Counted from the first letter of the stretch, positions 1-13,460 are shown. The stretch: DNA of 64,000 nt from Misgurnus anguillicaudatus (GCF_027580225.2 NC_073356.2:2728001-2792000), one strand, 5' to 3'. Made by a program: numbers and translations. Notes: generated from the letters alone by a model not told the origin.

Positions 1-530
1 AGATATAAGTCTCAGGTGTGCCTAGAATACATCTGTTAAGTTTCAGCTCAAAATAGCCCACAGATTATTTTTATAGCATGTTATAACATGTCCAAAATGC
101 AAAAAAGCGCTGTTTTCATGTGCGTACCTTTAAATGCAAATGAGCTACAGCTCCTCACTCTCTTACCAACAGACAGGGAGCGCTTTCAGTTAAAAAAGAT
201 CTGATTTCTGGGAATACAGACTTAGACAATAATGTCATCATCAGCACTACAATGTGCTAACAAACACATTTAGAAAAGCTTTTGAGTAAAATTAACCAGT
301 CAGTCAGTGGCTGTGGGCGGGGCTTTATCAGTGTGACATCACATTAACAAGAGAATCAAAACTGCATGTCTAATGAGACTGCTGTGATTTAATGAGGATT
401 AAAAAGAAGGAGGGGGTGATTTTTTTCTTTGTAGGGTAGGGAGGTGCATTATTCACACACTGCCAACACACATTTATGTCCAAACACCTTGTAAAAGTGA
501 ATTTTGCATAATATTGGCCTTTTAAAGTTA
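1..530. repeat. Cyprinid repeat, truncated by window edge
   Basis: CAGCTCAAAATAGCCCACAG near 50 is the complement of part of 8640-8660; right end ...TTTTGCATAATATTGGCC near 520 is a terminus often seen in this family. No gene. Confidence 0.5.
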
Positions 531-3527
531 TCTGCAGTATATTGATTAGAAATAACTGAGGACCTAACAAGAGTTAAACACACACACACAGGGTCACTTC
601 ACAGATGTCTAATGTATTCTGCTCAAGCTGAGGTCGGTGAGGGAGGCAGTCGCTTTAATTGCTTCATTTCTATTCTCTGTCTTCTCAGCTCAGTATTATA
701 GATTCAGAGTCAGGCCCATTTTAATTCATTTGCTGTCATGAAGAACTGCTTTTTAAATGGGATGTTTTAACATGTGCACTGCATTATGAGCCAAATGCAT
801 GGAGAAATAACACGAAATTCAGTTCATTTCAGTTCATTTTTCCGACCGACAACCAATTGTTAACTGAACATTAACCGTTAACTGATAAGATTTTAATAGA
901 GGGTGGATTGTCATTTCTCATCTAACGTTACCACAGTGGCCATTTTTAAAACAGGACAGATTTCAGTTTTGCTTTTGTGTCTTTCTCTGTGCAAAAAGAG
1001 AGATGTTTATGGTCAGGGTTTTGGACGGAGGCGATCAGTAAAGGTCTGTCTGGCTCTGTGCAGCTTCCAAACCATACTCAAGCACGGACACATATGCAGT
1101 ACAAATTATTTCTAATACAAATGAGAAAAGTGACGAGATGTCTGTAGGCACGTGTCGACACGCACCGTACGTTAACAAAGATTTTTTTCTTTTAAAGTCA
1201 CCATATAAAGAAAGTAGCGATTGTCTAATTTTTCCCTGTGGTGACATATATCCGAGTGAAACCGGCTTCTGAAATGAATAAAGGTAGGGTTGGACTTGAA
1301 TTTGTCCATCGAGAACTGATTGGATGATTTGAAGTTGGGTCATGTTGCTAATAGCTGTGATCTTTGCCCGGACCCCGCCCACCTACTATACCATATGACC
1401 GGAAGTAAAAAGAGATCGTTTTCAGGAGGGGAGGAGATTTGCCACATGAATTTTAAAAAATTATAATAAAGCTCACAGCAATAAAAAATAACAAATCACA
1501 GTTTGTAATTTTAATTTCATTTCAACTTTAACTGATAATATTAAAGGGATAGTTCACTTTAAAATGACAATTCTGTCATCATTTACTCATCCTCATGTTT
1601 TTAAACCTGTATGAATTTCTTTTTTCTGTTGAACACAAGAAGATATTTTGAGAAATGATGGTAAACACAGAGCAGATAGTGATCTGCTTAATGAATAGTA
1701 TGAAACATTTAGCATTTGAAGTTTTTAAATGAGTACACTTGATAATGTCTACTTGGTAAGTAGTTTAGTAGTTTACTAAATAAGTGTATAGGGAGCTATT
1801 TTAGACACAGTCAGTGTCTTCAAAAAAGCTGATGCACTACATTTCTGTGTTTTTGTCATTTTTTTTGACCCTAAGATATATTGTCACTCAGGCCCGGTAG
1901 AACAGCTTGCTGGACTGGCAGGCAGTCATAAAACTCAATGTAAAATATACTGAATATAAATCAGATCTGAATGTTTTACTTTATTTGTCTCAAACAGAAA
2001 ATACATTATTTATATTCTTTGTCTTATTAATGTCGGCAAACGCAGAGAGAATGAAAGGCTATAGGAGACTTTCTGTAGATATTTTGCATAGTACCAGCTG
2101 CCCCTGACCGAGTTGTTTATGTCAAGATATGATAATGTGGTAATGACGTTCAATATGTGGCGTTAATTCACCTTAAGCCAACGTATGGCAGACTCTGGTG
2201 ACGTTATTCAGACTCGACATTCGTGACATTCAATCAAATTTTTCTGATATATATTTTAAAGATGCGTTTTCTTTAAGTTACCGTCGTAGAGAATATTTTC
2301 CTGTGAGTTAAATACTGCTGAAGAGACCTCTGTAGACCCTGCCTTGTTGTCAAGATGTAATCAAACTCAATCTTTTTCATAATCATAAACTATCATAGAT
2401 TCATTTTGATACCATCTGAAAATACAGTATGATGCACCTTATTTCAGCATTGACATTGCAATATGCGTCATGTCGAGAGAAAATGCAGGGCATTTCTTTT
2501 TTAAAGGAAAACGATTTCAGACGCCTTTTCATATGGCAGAGAGAAATCACAGATTCATTACACATTGTGAAAGACATGGTGGTAGCAATTAATATGACGG
2601 TTTTATTAACGTGGTCTGGATGTTTGACATGCGGTCAACCAGTATTTCTCATATCACAATGTACATTGCAGAAAACCTCAATATTGCAATGTCAGTTTCT
2701 TCGTGCAGGCCCAGTGTGATACAAACAGCCTTCCAGACATCTATTCTTGTTTGTTATTCAGATTACTCATCTTCAGTACAAATGAGGTCAAAGCATTTAT
2801 ATTTTCATCTTTAGTGTGATAAAAACCTGATTTGATGTTGCATATTGTGGAGAGAAAGTGATGAGCGAGCAGGACAGCGAGAAAGAGATGTCTTAACAAA
2901 AGCAATATGGTTTCACAGGGTGTAGTGCTTTGATAAATGATGTGAAGGAAAGGTCATTGTAAACGTCTGCATAGCTTTGTGCTGCCTGTTAACCCCCCCC
3001 CCCTTCTGCAAACACACACACATGCAACAGACACACACTTGTTTGACCATCACACCCCCACCTCCATGTGTACTAAATCAAATAAATCAGACACCTCCCC
3101 CCTTCTGTCCTCATCTCAAACCCTACAAACACACTTCAAGAAAACCAGAAACCATTTCTCCAGTTAGTGGTGGTAACCTCATTACAAACATTATTTATTA
3201 CTATCTGAAGTCTGGGTGTAGGATTTATCGTAGGTTCTCCTGTGAGCAGTGTTAACCTTGCAGAAGAAATTAATATTGCTATATATGTAAGGTATATTGC
3301 AGAGTCAACGGCCTGGGAACCCATTATCAAATGCTTTTTTTTGTTCAGCGATAAAAAGGTTATTTTCCCCTTTTCAGCTTATTACACAGCTACTTATCCA
3401 ATAAAAACACACATGAAATATTGATTTGAGGTTGAATTTGTGAGGATGTAAACAGAAACTCTGGAGTGATACGATAGGGATGAAACCAACATACGCAGAA
3501 ATAATTAGCAACAACAGGGATTTGATG
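531..3527. other. Non-coding stretch, mostly unrecognised
   Basis: Includes a partial repeat beginning TTAAAGGGATAGTTCAC at 1541 (to about 1680), whose full-length relative is at 22545-22787, and a C-rich run near 2992. The remainder has no exon-like or transposon-like structure I can name. Confidence 0.5.
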
Positions 3528-3729
3528 ATTTAGGGCCAGATTTACTAACAGCTTGTGCCAGCCATCATTTTGGCATTAAATAATGACTGTCGAGATTGAC
3601 TAAAGACGCGCAGTGGATCATTAGCGCTGAAAAGGTGTGGTCTAGTTATTTTTGCGACTGACGTATTGCATATGCATTTCTAGGAGTTTCCCTTTCAGAC
3701 ACAAAAAATTTGGGAGGAGATTATTTAAC

Positions 3730-4850
3730 CTCCTAAGACCGAGCTTTGGTTTGTCTTTTTTTGCATGGGAATGAAGGAGTGTAATTGTCCACGCTTGTAT
3801 ACAACAGGTTACTAAGATGCAAACAACAAAAAATGTGGTGTACATGTATGTGGACATACCAGGGCTGGGTTTCCCGATAACGATTGAACTTAGCACTTAA
3901 GAGCGCTTTCTACGAGCTACTTAACGAACATTCGTTGTTCATTTACGTGCGTTTCCCAAAGATGCACGTGAAACGATCGCTCGCAGCTGGATTTTAAGTG
4001 CTACTTACGAGTCGCTATCCATTTCTCAAGTGCTGAAATGTCACCAATAGAATGACTCGAATTTGTAGCAGAAGCTTGTTTAGGCTAATGATCTTCAGCC
4101 AATGTGCACTAATATTTTTAATAATATATTTTCATTATTGTTCAATGACTTTTTAAATGTTTTAATAATTTATTAAATATTCTTTTCCGTATTTAGTTAG
4201 GACTCGTCCCACTGCGAAATGCCTTCTGCGTTTCTATTGTAGTTTAGATTATTATTATTTGTTGTTGTTTATTATCTATGTTTATTAATTATTATGGATT
4301 ATTGCATTGTACCGTAAATATTTATTTGGTTTCTTTAATTAGATGCCATTTCCCGTCAAAACAATGTTTAGATGAATTATAGCAGCAATCGGCATGAACC
4401 ATTTATCAATTTGCTATACCAACTTTTACCAAAATACAAAAACCAACTTGTTCAAAATACGTTTTCCTTCTTTATTAATTTATGTTTAGTCATTTAAATT
4501 TGATTTCTCATTTGAATTTTAAATATAATATATTATATATTTAATATAAAATAAACAAAGAAGAACCCAGTAAATAAATAAACATTTAAAACATTACATT
4601 ATCGTCATTGCAGGAGTGTAATTTGCTGGTTGTCCTGCAGGTGTCCTTGTAACTCTGTTGTCTTACGATGCACTTATGAATGAACGATTACTCCAGAGCA
4701 CTCGTAGATCTACGATGATTTTCAAGTGCAACTTAAGTTACGAAGCTTTTGGGAAACAGCCCGTAATTCTAAGATGATTCGTACGATCGTTTTTACGATC
4801 TACTTAGCTTTACGATGCTTTTGGGAAACCCGGCCCAGGTCTTAGGAGGC
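3730..4850. mobile_element. Middle element of the nest, ends CCTCCTAAGACC
   Basis: CCTCCTAAGACC at 3730-3741 and GGTCTTAGGAGG at 4838-4849. Short interior (ACCGAGCTTTGGTTTGTC...) before the innermost insertion. Target duplication not found. Confidence 0.6.
3864..4834. mobile_element. Innermost element of the nest, ends GCTGGGTTTCCC
   Basis: GCTGGGTTTCCCGATAACG at left and ...GATGCTTTTGGGAAACCCGGC at right; CCAGG on both sides (3859-3863, 4835-4839) is a possible 5-bp duplication. Subterminal TTACGA/TCGTAA words. 971 bp, no transposase. Confidence 0.65.
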
Positions 4851-5347
4851 GACTTACTAATGTTTGCGATATCACTGGTGTTTGCGTCATTATTTGACAC
4901 CAAAAAAGCATGTCTTAAATCATTTTGCAATTGTTGCTGATAGGAGATGCATCACAGAGATCAAAGAGCGTGTTACAATGCAGAGGTTGTTTATTAGGAA
5001 TGCCAGAGCAACATAATTTCTTGTACACCTTCACTTTTTGTCATCTTGTTTTGTTCTTTTTAGTGTACTATGGCTTCTTAGCTGTGATGTCTGTGGTGCT
5101 GAACTCAAGCGCATCATGTGTTAGTAGATCCCCTGCACCTCATCAGCTCTGCTTATTTGCGACCCTAAACATATTTGCGCTGCTCTTAGTAGATTGTGTT
5201 GGTCATTATGGAAATCAGCTGTTGCACCTGTGTTTTATTTAATTTGTGCCTTTTTACTAAATAACCCGCATATATTACCACTCCCATCGGCACTTTTTGG
5301 GAATTGCGCTTTCACGCTTATTTGCCCCATTTAGTAAATCTGGCCTT

Positions 5348-7933
5348 AAGTGGTCTTTTTACAAAAATATTACATAATTTTCATAAGAAGTACATTTCCA
5401 TTATATGTATGAGAATATGGAGAGTATATTACAGTTGATCATCTCAATATCAGACACATGAAGTGTTGTGGTGAATGAGTGCATATTATTGGGCTGCTTA
5501 GGTTTTGTAAGATCCAGACCTCAGCTTTTAATAAATCTATTTGCTTTGATGTTGCTGGACCGAAGAGCCCTTATGAAGAAATATGATATTCCCATGTCAA
5601 TTTGGCCACTGCATTAAGACCTCATTGCCCTGCAGTAACCTCTCCGATAGGCTGAGGAACAAATGCATAGCAGTAGATGGGTGTGGTCATGAGTTGTGTT
5701 CGTGGATGAAAAGGTGATCTACTTGTACCTTAACCACAAGAGTTATTCTCATACCAATCCATTTATCTGCACAGTGATGCCCCTCACTGTCAATGTCAGA
5801 AACCAAAATTATTGCTGTCAGCCTACAAAAACTGTCTAGTATCCTCTAGTAATGGTAAATGCATTTAACAGTCACAATTTCTCCCTAAAAAGCGAAATAA
5901 TTTGAGTCCATAGAGCGATAAAAGGAAAAAAGAAATCAGTTCATTTATAAAGGAATGTTAGGATTGTGTTTTCCATGCCATAGACAATAAAAGACTGGAA
6001 AAGCCATTTAATGGAGGAATGTGTTTGGGAAAGCTGTAGTCTTAAAGCAAGGCGAGCAACTGTTGCCTTTGGCAACAAAGCCTTTGATCACTGTACAGTA
6101 TGAACCATCAACAGATCACATGTAAAAGCCTTATCTATCTGGATCACCTCACAAACGCTCACAAACTCCATACGTGCCTACATTCTTCTGTCTGTGTCTT
6201 GAGACCTGCAGCGTCTGGTTGACATAGATCATAATATAGAAAGGAATGGAAAAGTAGCATACTTGTAGATAAGTTGGTTTATAGTCATAGAGAAGCACGC
6301 TGTAAAACTTTTCTCTCCGGGATCACGAAGAGTTTGTGATGATTTTGTGGAAAAGCACAGCTGGATTGCTCCGGAGAATGCGTCCGGTGATGGATTTCCA
6401 TGCGGGCGCCAGCGGCATCTCTTGAATAAATAATTGCACAGAAGTGGGAGTAAAGCAATAAGGAATTTTTAGATGTTCTGTGCTCATGACTTTTTCTGCT
6501 AACAAAAGCTTTGGTAATAACTCATCTTCAGCAGATCATGCTCGAAATGAAGAAATATCTCTTTTGGAAAAGTTGGTATTCTGTGTAGCCCACACTATTT
6601 TATTGGTATAATGGACCAAAGTGTTATGAAAGAGAAAACAACTTGTTATATACTTGTTACATAAATGCTGGGTTGTTTCAACTAGTGGTTTGGTAATTAT
6701 GAATAATTCCAATGGTTGGTATAAATTACTTTGAAAATAAAAATGTTTTTGACTCAACCATAAGTTAAAACAACCCAAGCATTATTGAGTGTGGGGTCTT
6801 TGAAAAGTAATTTAGCACCCATTACTCAAAATCCTCAAAACAGCCAGCCCAAACCTAGAAATCCTGGACACAACCCAACCCCCTACTCATCATCACCGGA
6901 GGCCAAAATCATATTGAGAGAGAGAGCGCTGACCATCTTGTGTCTGCAGTGTGAGAACAGAAAGATGAGGGAAAGACAGCAGCTGAGCTAAACAATAAAT
7001 CCTCACTGTACTCCTGAGATAAATACAGATAAGATAAGACCATCAGTAAGCTAATGAACTGTGTACAGTCTCATTATGAGCGCTGTTTGGGGCAGAGCAA
7101 CAGCAAATCATTTCCATGGGTCACTGACTGTCATTTGTGCCTGACAGTAAACAACTAACCAATCAGCAAACTCATGAGCCGGAGGGCTCGTCCAATGAAA
7201 ACAGCCACATTTGATCAGCTGATTTGTGTCTCTATGGCAACAGCTCTCATCTCATGGGTTTATCAGATGGTTTGCATATAGAAGGACCTTGCTGTGGCTT
7301 AAACCAGTAACCGTTACTAATGACTGAGCCAATGTGTGTGAAGGTCAGATCAGTGCATCATGACTATAATTCATGATAAAACAGAGGAATTGTTTATTTG
7401 TCGAATCATGACAGATAGAGTCAATGTGACTGTTTACTAGAAATGAGAGCGATGTTCCTCACCAAAAGCCCATATGTTAAGAAACAAGTGTCCCAGTGTG
7501 TTGGAGTTTATATTTGACAGCTGTTCCCATCTGTGAGTACACTTCAGAGTGACGTCCCGTTACTGTCTGTCTGTCTGTCTATAGAGACATTGGGCATTTA
7601 CTACTGCATGACAAAGATACAATGGTGCTTAATTGTAATTTTGGAAAAATGCTTTTTTTTTTAAATACTCTGCACTTTTATATTTTTATGCTGCATGTTA
7701 TATAAACATTTTTTATTGATCGACCTGATTGCATGTTTTCTGTGTGCAGACAACGTTGGCTATCATGGAAAATATAAATGTTTGCCTTCTTAATGTCGTT
7801 TTTAATTAAAATTGGGAGTCTGGTCAAATAATAAATCAAGAAAAATCTTGCCTGACATTACTTTAATTAGTTGTACCAAAAGTCAAGTTAATTGCATTGC
7901 ATTGCATTGTGGGAAACTGTACCTGGTGCAGTG
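5348..7933. other. Mostly single-copy-looking non-coding sequence
   Basis: Contains a 118-bp hairpin MITE at 6665-6782 (ATGCTGGGTTGTTTCAAC and complement), a double GATA motif at 7027-7038 and a short (CTGT)n at about 7564-7580. No exon identified. Confidence 0.5.
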
Positions 7934-8725
7934 GGGGTCATAGCATGAAAATCTGACTTTTTTCATGTTTAAGTGCTATAATTGGGTCCCCAGTGCTTCT
8001 GTCAACCTAGAAAATGTAAAAAAGAACAACCCAGTAACTTAGTTTTGGTAAACCATTCTCTGCAAGCATGTGAAAAAATAGGTCATTCAGATATCGCCTG
8101 TTTTGTGATGTAGCAAGTACAATTATAATAATATAATAATACTTAATATGCAATATTTAACCATGACATCGCCATTTAGTGCAGAGAGAGAGAGAGAGTT
8201 TGCTTTTCATCAACTCATTTGCATTTAAATGGACACACCTAAAAGCGGCACATTTTTGCTCAGAGCTAGAAAGTGTACATTTTAAAGCAACACCAAAGAG
8301 GTTTTTTTTATCTTAAAATAAGGTTTCCAAAAAAGTTTCAGTCGTTCATCCACTCGAAACAGGGTGAACGGCACTTTCACATTCGCTTTGCAGCCCTCTA
8401 TCGGCCAAAACCACACTAAAGAAGTTTTCAACCGTCGGGTCGCGGTCCTGTAGTTCGAGGGAAAACTACAAAAACTTGCTTTACGGCAGACCTACAATCC
8501 AATCAGAGCCAGCTATGCTGCTGTAGGCTAAATTATTTACGACAGTGGTAATGAACAATTCCGCTTCCAACCTGTAGGGGGAGCAAAGAGCAAAAACTCT
8601 TTAGTGTTGCTTTAACATGCTATAATAAAGTATCTGTGGGGTATTTTGAGCTAAAACTTCACATATGTACCCTGGGTCACCAAAGATTTATTTAACATTT
8701 AAAAAAAATCTCATAATATGACCCC
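7934..8725. mobile_element. Cyprinid repeat with ends GGGGTCATA, hosting a nested MITE
   Basis: Left GGGGTCATAGCATGAAAATC, right ...CATAATATGACCCC. Related inverted sequence occurs at about 42830-43195 (shared TTGGTAAACCATTCTCT and TTTTCATGTTTAAG stretches) and a relative at 1-530. A second element sits inside at 8282-8614. Confidence 0.65.
8282..8614. mobile_element. 333-bp MITE nested in the 7934 repeat
   Basis: Ends TTAAAGCAACACCAAAGAG and CTCTTTAGTGTTGCTTTAA. No ORF. Target duplication not clear. Confidence 0.65.
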
Positions 8726-8742
8726 TTTATATATTATATAAC

Positions 8743-8950
<208 letters not shown>

Positions 8951-9658
8951 AGAAAACAGAATAGAGTCTTTATAAAACCATACAACAAACCAACAAAGAA
9001 CCATTTATGAAGTTTTATTTATAAGAGTGTGCATGCTATTCTGGATATAGCTAAACACACAAACATTCTTGACGCATACACACACACACAAACAAACTAG
9101 TTTGCATATGATTTTGTTTTGAGATACAGACTCAGTTTTAATGTTCCACTAGAAGATCTTGTTGCATGAAAACACCCACAACCAAACAAATATAGAACAT
9201 AAAAACAGTTTTTTAATGGCAAGTACGTAAGTACAAAGTATTACAAGTAAAGAAACTATACAAAATGTGGTTAAAAAGCATAGTAAGGGTTGTCATTTCA
9301 ACACATTTGTCTGTGTGCAAAGGGTGTACAGCCAGCCCTGATTTGGGATGTTTTGTGTTTGGCAGATTCTTGCAGACCCCTCCATTCTCTTCTTTCTTTC
9401 ATTCATCTTTTCTTCCCAATACTTTCTTGGCTGAATTAAAGAAGCGAAGCGTCAGCTCACTTGGCTGTCAGTCCAGATGAGTCGGTGTAAATCTCATTTG
9501 CTTACTCGCTCACACACAAACTCACTCTTCAGTCAACACAAAAGAGAAAAGGACATTGTGCCAGTTTAGGTAAATGGATTTGGTGAAGAGTGTAAATGAT
9601 ACATAACAATAACACGGTGTGTGTGTGTGTGTGCGTGTGTGTGCGTGTGCGCGTGCGC

Positions 9659-9702
<44 letters not shown>

Positions 9703-10099
9703 CAGTCAGCTGTATTTCCCTATATGTATCAACAAAGCAAACATCTCTTCAAATATTTTCTGTATTACTTTTAGTGCTTTGGACATGAAGGAGACGTCTA
9801 AAACTGCATCTTATTAAGGAGTGGTGTGCCGTTTATAAACCTGTTAAAAGAACAGCTGAAGCTGGTTTCAGATAGAGGTTTGACGGTTTCTTACTCTGGT
9901 GAACAGGGTCAGGCTGTGGTGATTCTCAAGAAATCCAGATTTAGAAGGTGTCCAGCATCAGAATTTTTAAAAAGCCTTTTTTTTGGCACATATAAGATTT
10001 AGGTCTGAACTTACTATAACCATTATTTTTAGAGGATTTAAAAAAATATTTCCTTTAGAATTATTTACATTTTTTAGATTATCATTACCAAAAATTATC
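8951..10099. other. Non-coding stretch with a (TG)n array
   Basis: Apart from a (GT)n/(GC)-interrupted dinucleotide array at 9616-9701, nothing recognisable; several short A- or T-runs. Confidence 0.6.
9616..9701. repeat. (GT)n microsatellite with GC interruptions
   Basis: Alternating purine-pyrimidine throughout, including a CGCGTGCGCGTGCG core near 9650-9662. Confidence 0.97.
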
Positions 10100-10107
10100 A
10101 TTACCAC

Positions 10108-10494
10108 TAGGGATGCACGATATATCGGCCGACATATCATTATCGGCCGATAACTGCTTATTTTTAATATTATCGGTTAATCGGTCTGATAGCAAAATTA
10201 TGCCGATAAATTATGTATTATTTTGGTTTGTTGAACCACTTTACTTGCTCATTGCTGGCCATGTGAAGTTTTGATTGGTGCTTTCTGTGACATAGCACGA
10301 AGATGACACGTGTTGCGGGCTTAAGAAGAGTGTGCTAGTCTAGCGCAAAGACAAGATGTCCGTGGTCTGCGAGTTTTTCATTGTGAAAATAATATGAATA
10401 TTCATCGGCCTATAGATATCGGTTATCGGCCCCAAAATTTAAAGAGTTATCCGTTATCGGTATCGGCCAAAATTTCCATATCGGTGCATCCCTA
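10108..10494. mobile_element. Non-autonomous hAT element with perfect 8-bp TSD
   Basis: Ends TAGGGATGCACGATATATCG and ...CGGTGCATCCCTA, 387 bp, flanked by identical ATTACCAC at 10100-10107 and 10495-10502. Rich in CGATA/TATCGG subterminal repeats. No transposase. Confidence 0.9.
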
Positions 10495-11112
10495 ATTACC
10501 ACAACATGATATTACATGAAATATATGCATTTACAAACTCATGTTTCGGTAATGAGAACGAAAAATTTGTCTAGGTACTACAACAAACAAAATTTTTACT
10601 TTTATCTGGGGAGAAAAAAATAAGAACTGCTTACCTGGTAGTCATCTTGAGTGTCACAGTCAATTATGTCCCTTCCAACAATTTTTTTTTAAAATGTTAG
10701 TTCCTTGAGGACTTAAACAATGATGGAAAATTGTTTTGCGGAGGATGAGAAAAATTTTCTTGGACACATTTATATTCCTTATTATAGTCTCTAGATTTAC
10801 CAATGATCACCAAACACCACATGTTTCTTTACTGTAAATGTTTATAGTATAACATGCAGTGAAGCTTTTAATTTTTTAGATTTTTTCGGTAATGACAATT
10901 TCCCCTTAAATGTGGAAAAAACAACAAAATTGGTTTGTATGATGTCATTTGAAATCATGTGCAAAATAATACCTGAAGAGATGTTTGTAACTGTATGCCT
11001 CTTTTTTTATAGCATTTACTTTTTTATCAAAATGTTTCATGACACCTATATAGATATATGGGGATGGTCTCCGTAAGAATGGGTCAGACTCAGTAAGCAA
11101 GTAGAACACATT

Positions 11113-11385
11113 AACCCCAAAGTATAGTGTGTTTTTTACATGTACGCGAACATATGCGCACAGTCGAATGCACAGCCTTGCAAAGCATAGTTTATTTGAT
11201 TCTTACGTGTATGCAGACGTTCAGTGCATGACCTACGCTACGCGTACAGTGTAGCATGTTTCAAAAATCCGGCGGTGCGGGTACAATTCTGTACGCACGC
11301 AGTCTTCTGATTACGAAAATTGCATCACGTACACTGTACGCGGACCCCTGTGTACATGTAAAAATGGACTATACTTTGGCTTTTA
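11113..11385. mobile_element. Short inverted-terminal repeat element (copy A)
   Basis: Begins CCCCAAAGTATAGTGTG and ends ...GGACTATACTTTGGC. Contains CACAGCCTTGCAAAGCATA and CGGCGGTGCGGGTA, both of which recur in the split copy at 46030-47090. Confidence 0.65.
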
Positions 11386-11659
11386 GCAACTGCATAGCAA
11401 CACACTGGAATGCACTCACAATGACTTCCCTGAAAAATCTATTTCTCTACTTCCCATAGTGATTTATCTTTACATCCAGTTTGTAAAGATCTCGCTGATG
11501 TTCCTCTGCTCTCTGTCTCAGATAAACAGAGAAACAGATTTTGTAGAGCGGCTGAATGTCACACACTGGTGCTTTTAACAGATGTCTGAGATGTGTTCAT
11601 GCTGAGAGACTCAGAGAAGAGCTCTGTGATGGTGTGAGAGCATAATCATTCACAGAGAT

Positions 11660-11950
11660 CATCATCAATTCAATTTGATTTATATAGCGCTTTTCACAAT
11701 TGTTTAATTGTTTCAGAGCAGACTTACATTAATAAAAGCAGGAGAAAACACAGAAAAATCGGTGGACAACATAAGAAGTGGAGTAAACCATGCTAAGATT
11801 AAACCATACTAGCAAGCGTAGTAATAATGTAATGTATAGAAGGTTTCAGCAGTAACAACATAAACAAACGGCTTTCGTTTAACAAATGTAACTTCTGGTA
11901 AACTCTGCTTAGAATCAATAACAACAAAGTAATTTTATAGTAGTTTATTT
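11660..11950. repeat. Fish dispersed repeat (TATATAGCGCTTTTCACAAT)
   Basis: The string at about 11681-11700 with TTCAGAGCAG after it is a familiar fish dispersed-repeat motif. The right boundary is unclear; 11770-11950 has nothing else. Confidence 0.4.
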
Positions 11951-11958
11951 CTGATAAC

Positions 11959-12602
11959 TAGGGATGTCCTCGACTAAGGATTTACATATTTGAATCAGAA
12001 TTGTCGAATCTTTCTATAGTCGACCAATAGTCGAATCATATAGTCGAATAGTCGAGTCGTGTGCATGGGTCGGGAGGGGGCCAGACAAGGTACAAATGGG
12101 TAATGTTTATTTTCTTTCACAAAAGCAATCCAAAATTTACAGACTTAAATTAGATCAGAATTTATGTTTATAATAAATACACATTTTTAATGAAATAACA
12201 AGGTGCAGTACAAATATGTGCAATATGCCTCAAGTGCACGGAAACAAAACACAAGCCAAATAGATAAAACCCAGAGTGATTTATAAATAAAATAAAATAA
12301 ACAAATTATTAAAAGAACGAAAGTATAGCCAGAATTGCCAGCTTTGTCTTTTAAATGTAGAAACAAAAAGGCAATGGTTTATAGAAACCTCTTATGGACG
12401 TGTAGCCCTGTCACAGGTTGTTGGATTTTTTAATGCATTTTAAAAATATTTAGCTACTGCTACTTCACATATTATTTGCATATAGCATTATCATAATATG
12501 CTGTATATTAATATATTGCAAAGATTCGACAATGAGATTGATAGTCAAATCAGGCTTCTCCTATCGATGCATTGAATCTTCGACTATTCAGGGTCACCCC
12601 TA
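11959..12602. mobile_element. Non-autonomous hAT element with perfect 8-bp TSD
   Basis: Ends TAGGGATGTCCTCGACTA and ...GTCACCCCTA, 644 bp, flanked by CTGATAAC at 11951-11958 and 12603-12610. GTCGAAT/ATTCGAC words are repeated near both ends. No coding capacity. Confidence 0.88.
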
Positions 12603-12710
12603 CTGATAACAAGTAAAATAAATAACAAGTAGATTACCTTAGCTAAAGCGTATAAAAAAGACATTGAGCCAAAGTTGCTGTTTAAAATGTGTACTATAAT
12701 GTATACAATG

Positions 12711-13460
12711 TTAAAGGAACAGTATGTAGGATTGTGGCCAAAACTGGTATTGCAATCACACAACTGGTGGCCAATACACAACATGACAACATTAACATCA
12801 GTTGAGGGCTGCAACTCCACTTTTTAAATGACAATATCCTGGCCAGACCACTGTTGTCAGTGATATAAGTATTTGAAATGAAAATGATTTCTTAATGTCT
12901 ATATCAGGGCCATTTTATGATTAATTGATATAAAAGTGATTCATGATCGCCGTCTCCCCTTGTCTTTAGGAAACCAAAACATTTGTTATTTTTGATGAGG
13001 TATTTGTTTCAGAGTTCAGTTAGCAACTAGTCAGACCATTAAACAAACAGAGACCGGAAGTAAAGTTTCAACCAGACGCATAACCGCGACAACACACAGG
13101 CGTCCGATGAAACCGTCTATAGAAGAAAGTTCTACGTTAAACCAATGTCAGCTGACTCCCTATGTGCTGAACAACTTATAGGGCTTATTCGCAAACACCG
13201 GAAGTCGCTAGCCGCGGCCATCTTGTTGACATGACATCTGTCCTGCCCCTAGCCGCACGTAGATTTGAGTTGAGGGGAGCAGTAGCCTAATGGCTTCATC
13301 TCGTCTGTATTAAGAGAAGATGAGCTTGATTATTGTGGAACAATATCAAATAGACCCAATAGCCTTAAGTAAAGATCCGTCCTTATTGCCAGCCGTAACT
13401 TATCCGGATATTTATAACTATATCGTTCATACAGTATCCGCATACTACATACAAGCACTG
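12711..13460. repeat. Fish repeat starting AAAGGAACAGTATGTAGGAT
   Basis: The start is a frequently seen fish repeat terminus; the body includes CACCGGAAGTCGCTAGCCGC near 13197 and leads into the YqaJ-associated relic, so this may be the left part of the same decayed element. The right end was not located. Confidence 0.45.
13290..13460 (+). pseudogene. N-terminal relic of a transposon-associated YqaJ-type protein
   Basis: Frame from ATG at 13290 (one in-frame stop at 13311) includes PSLLPAV and YPDIYNYIVHTVSAYYIQAL. The pattern DIYNYL...YxxxxLKAYKSLEAY is typical of proteins with a YqaJ exonuclease-like domain found in repetitive fish and invertebrate loci; here the text stops at QALK exactly where a palindromic element begins (13461). 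Family assignment rests on one short motif. Confidence 0.4.

Larger units (their letters stand above)
3532..5347. mobile_element. Outer element of a triple nest, ends GGCCAGATTTACTAA
   Basis: Left end GGGCCAGATTTACTAA at about 3532; right end TTAGTAAATCTGGCC ending near 5345. Flanking TTA on both sides fits a PIF/Harbinger-type 3-bp duplication. A second, inverted copy of the right part is at 63298-63565. Contains 3730-4850 and 3864-4834. Confidence 0.7.

Noticed and set aside
4925..5242. 105-codon frame with a hydrophobic stretch
   Set aside because: Lies entirely in the GGCCAGATTTACTAA repeat and is not open in the inverted copy at 63298-63565 as far as I can read.
9596..9817. Val-Cys repeat frame
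   Set aside because: Translation of a (GT)n microsatellite; similar frames at 14862-15164 and 19382-19709 rejected for the same reason.
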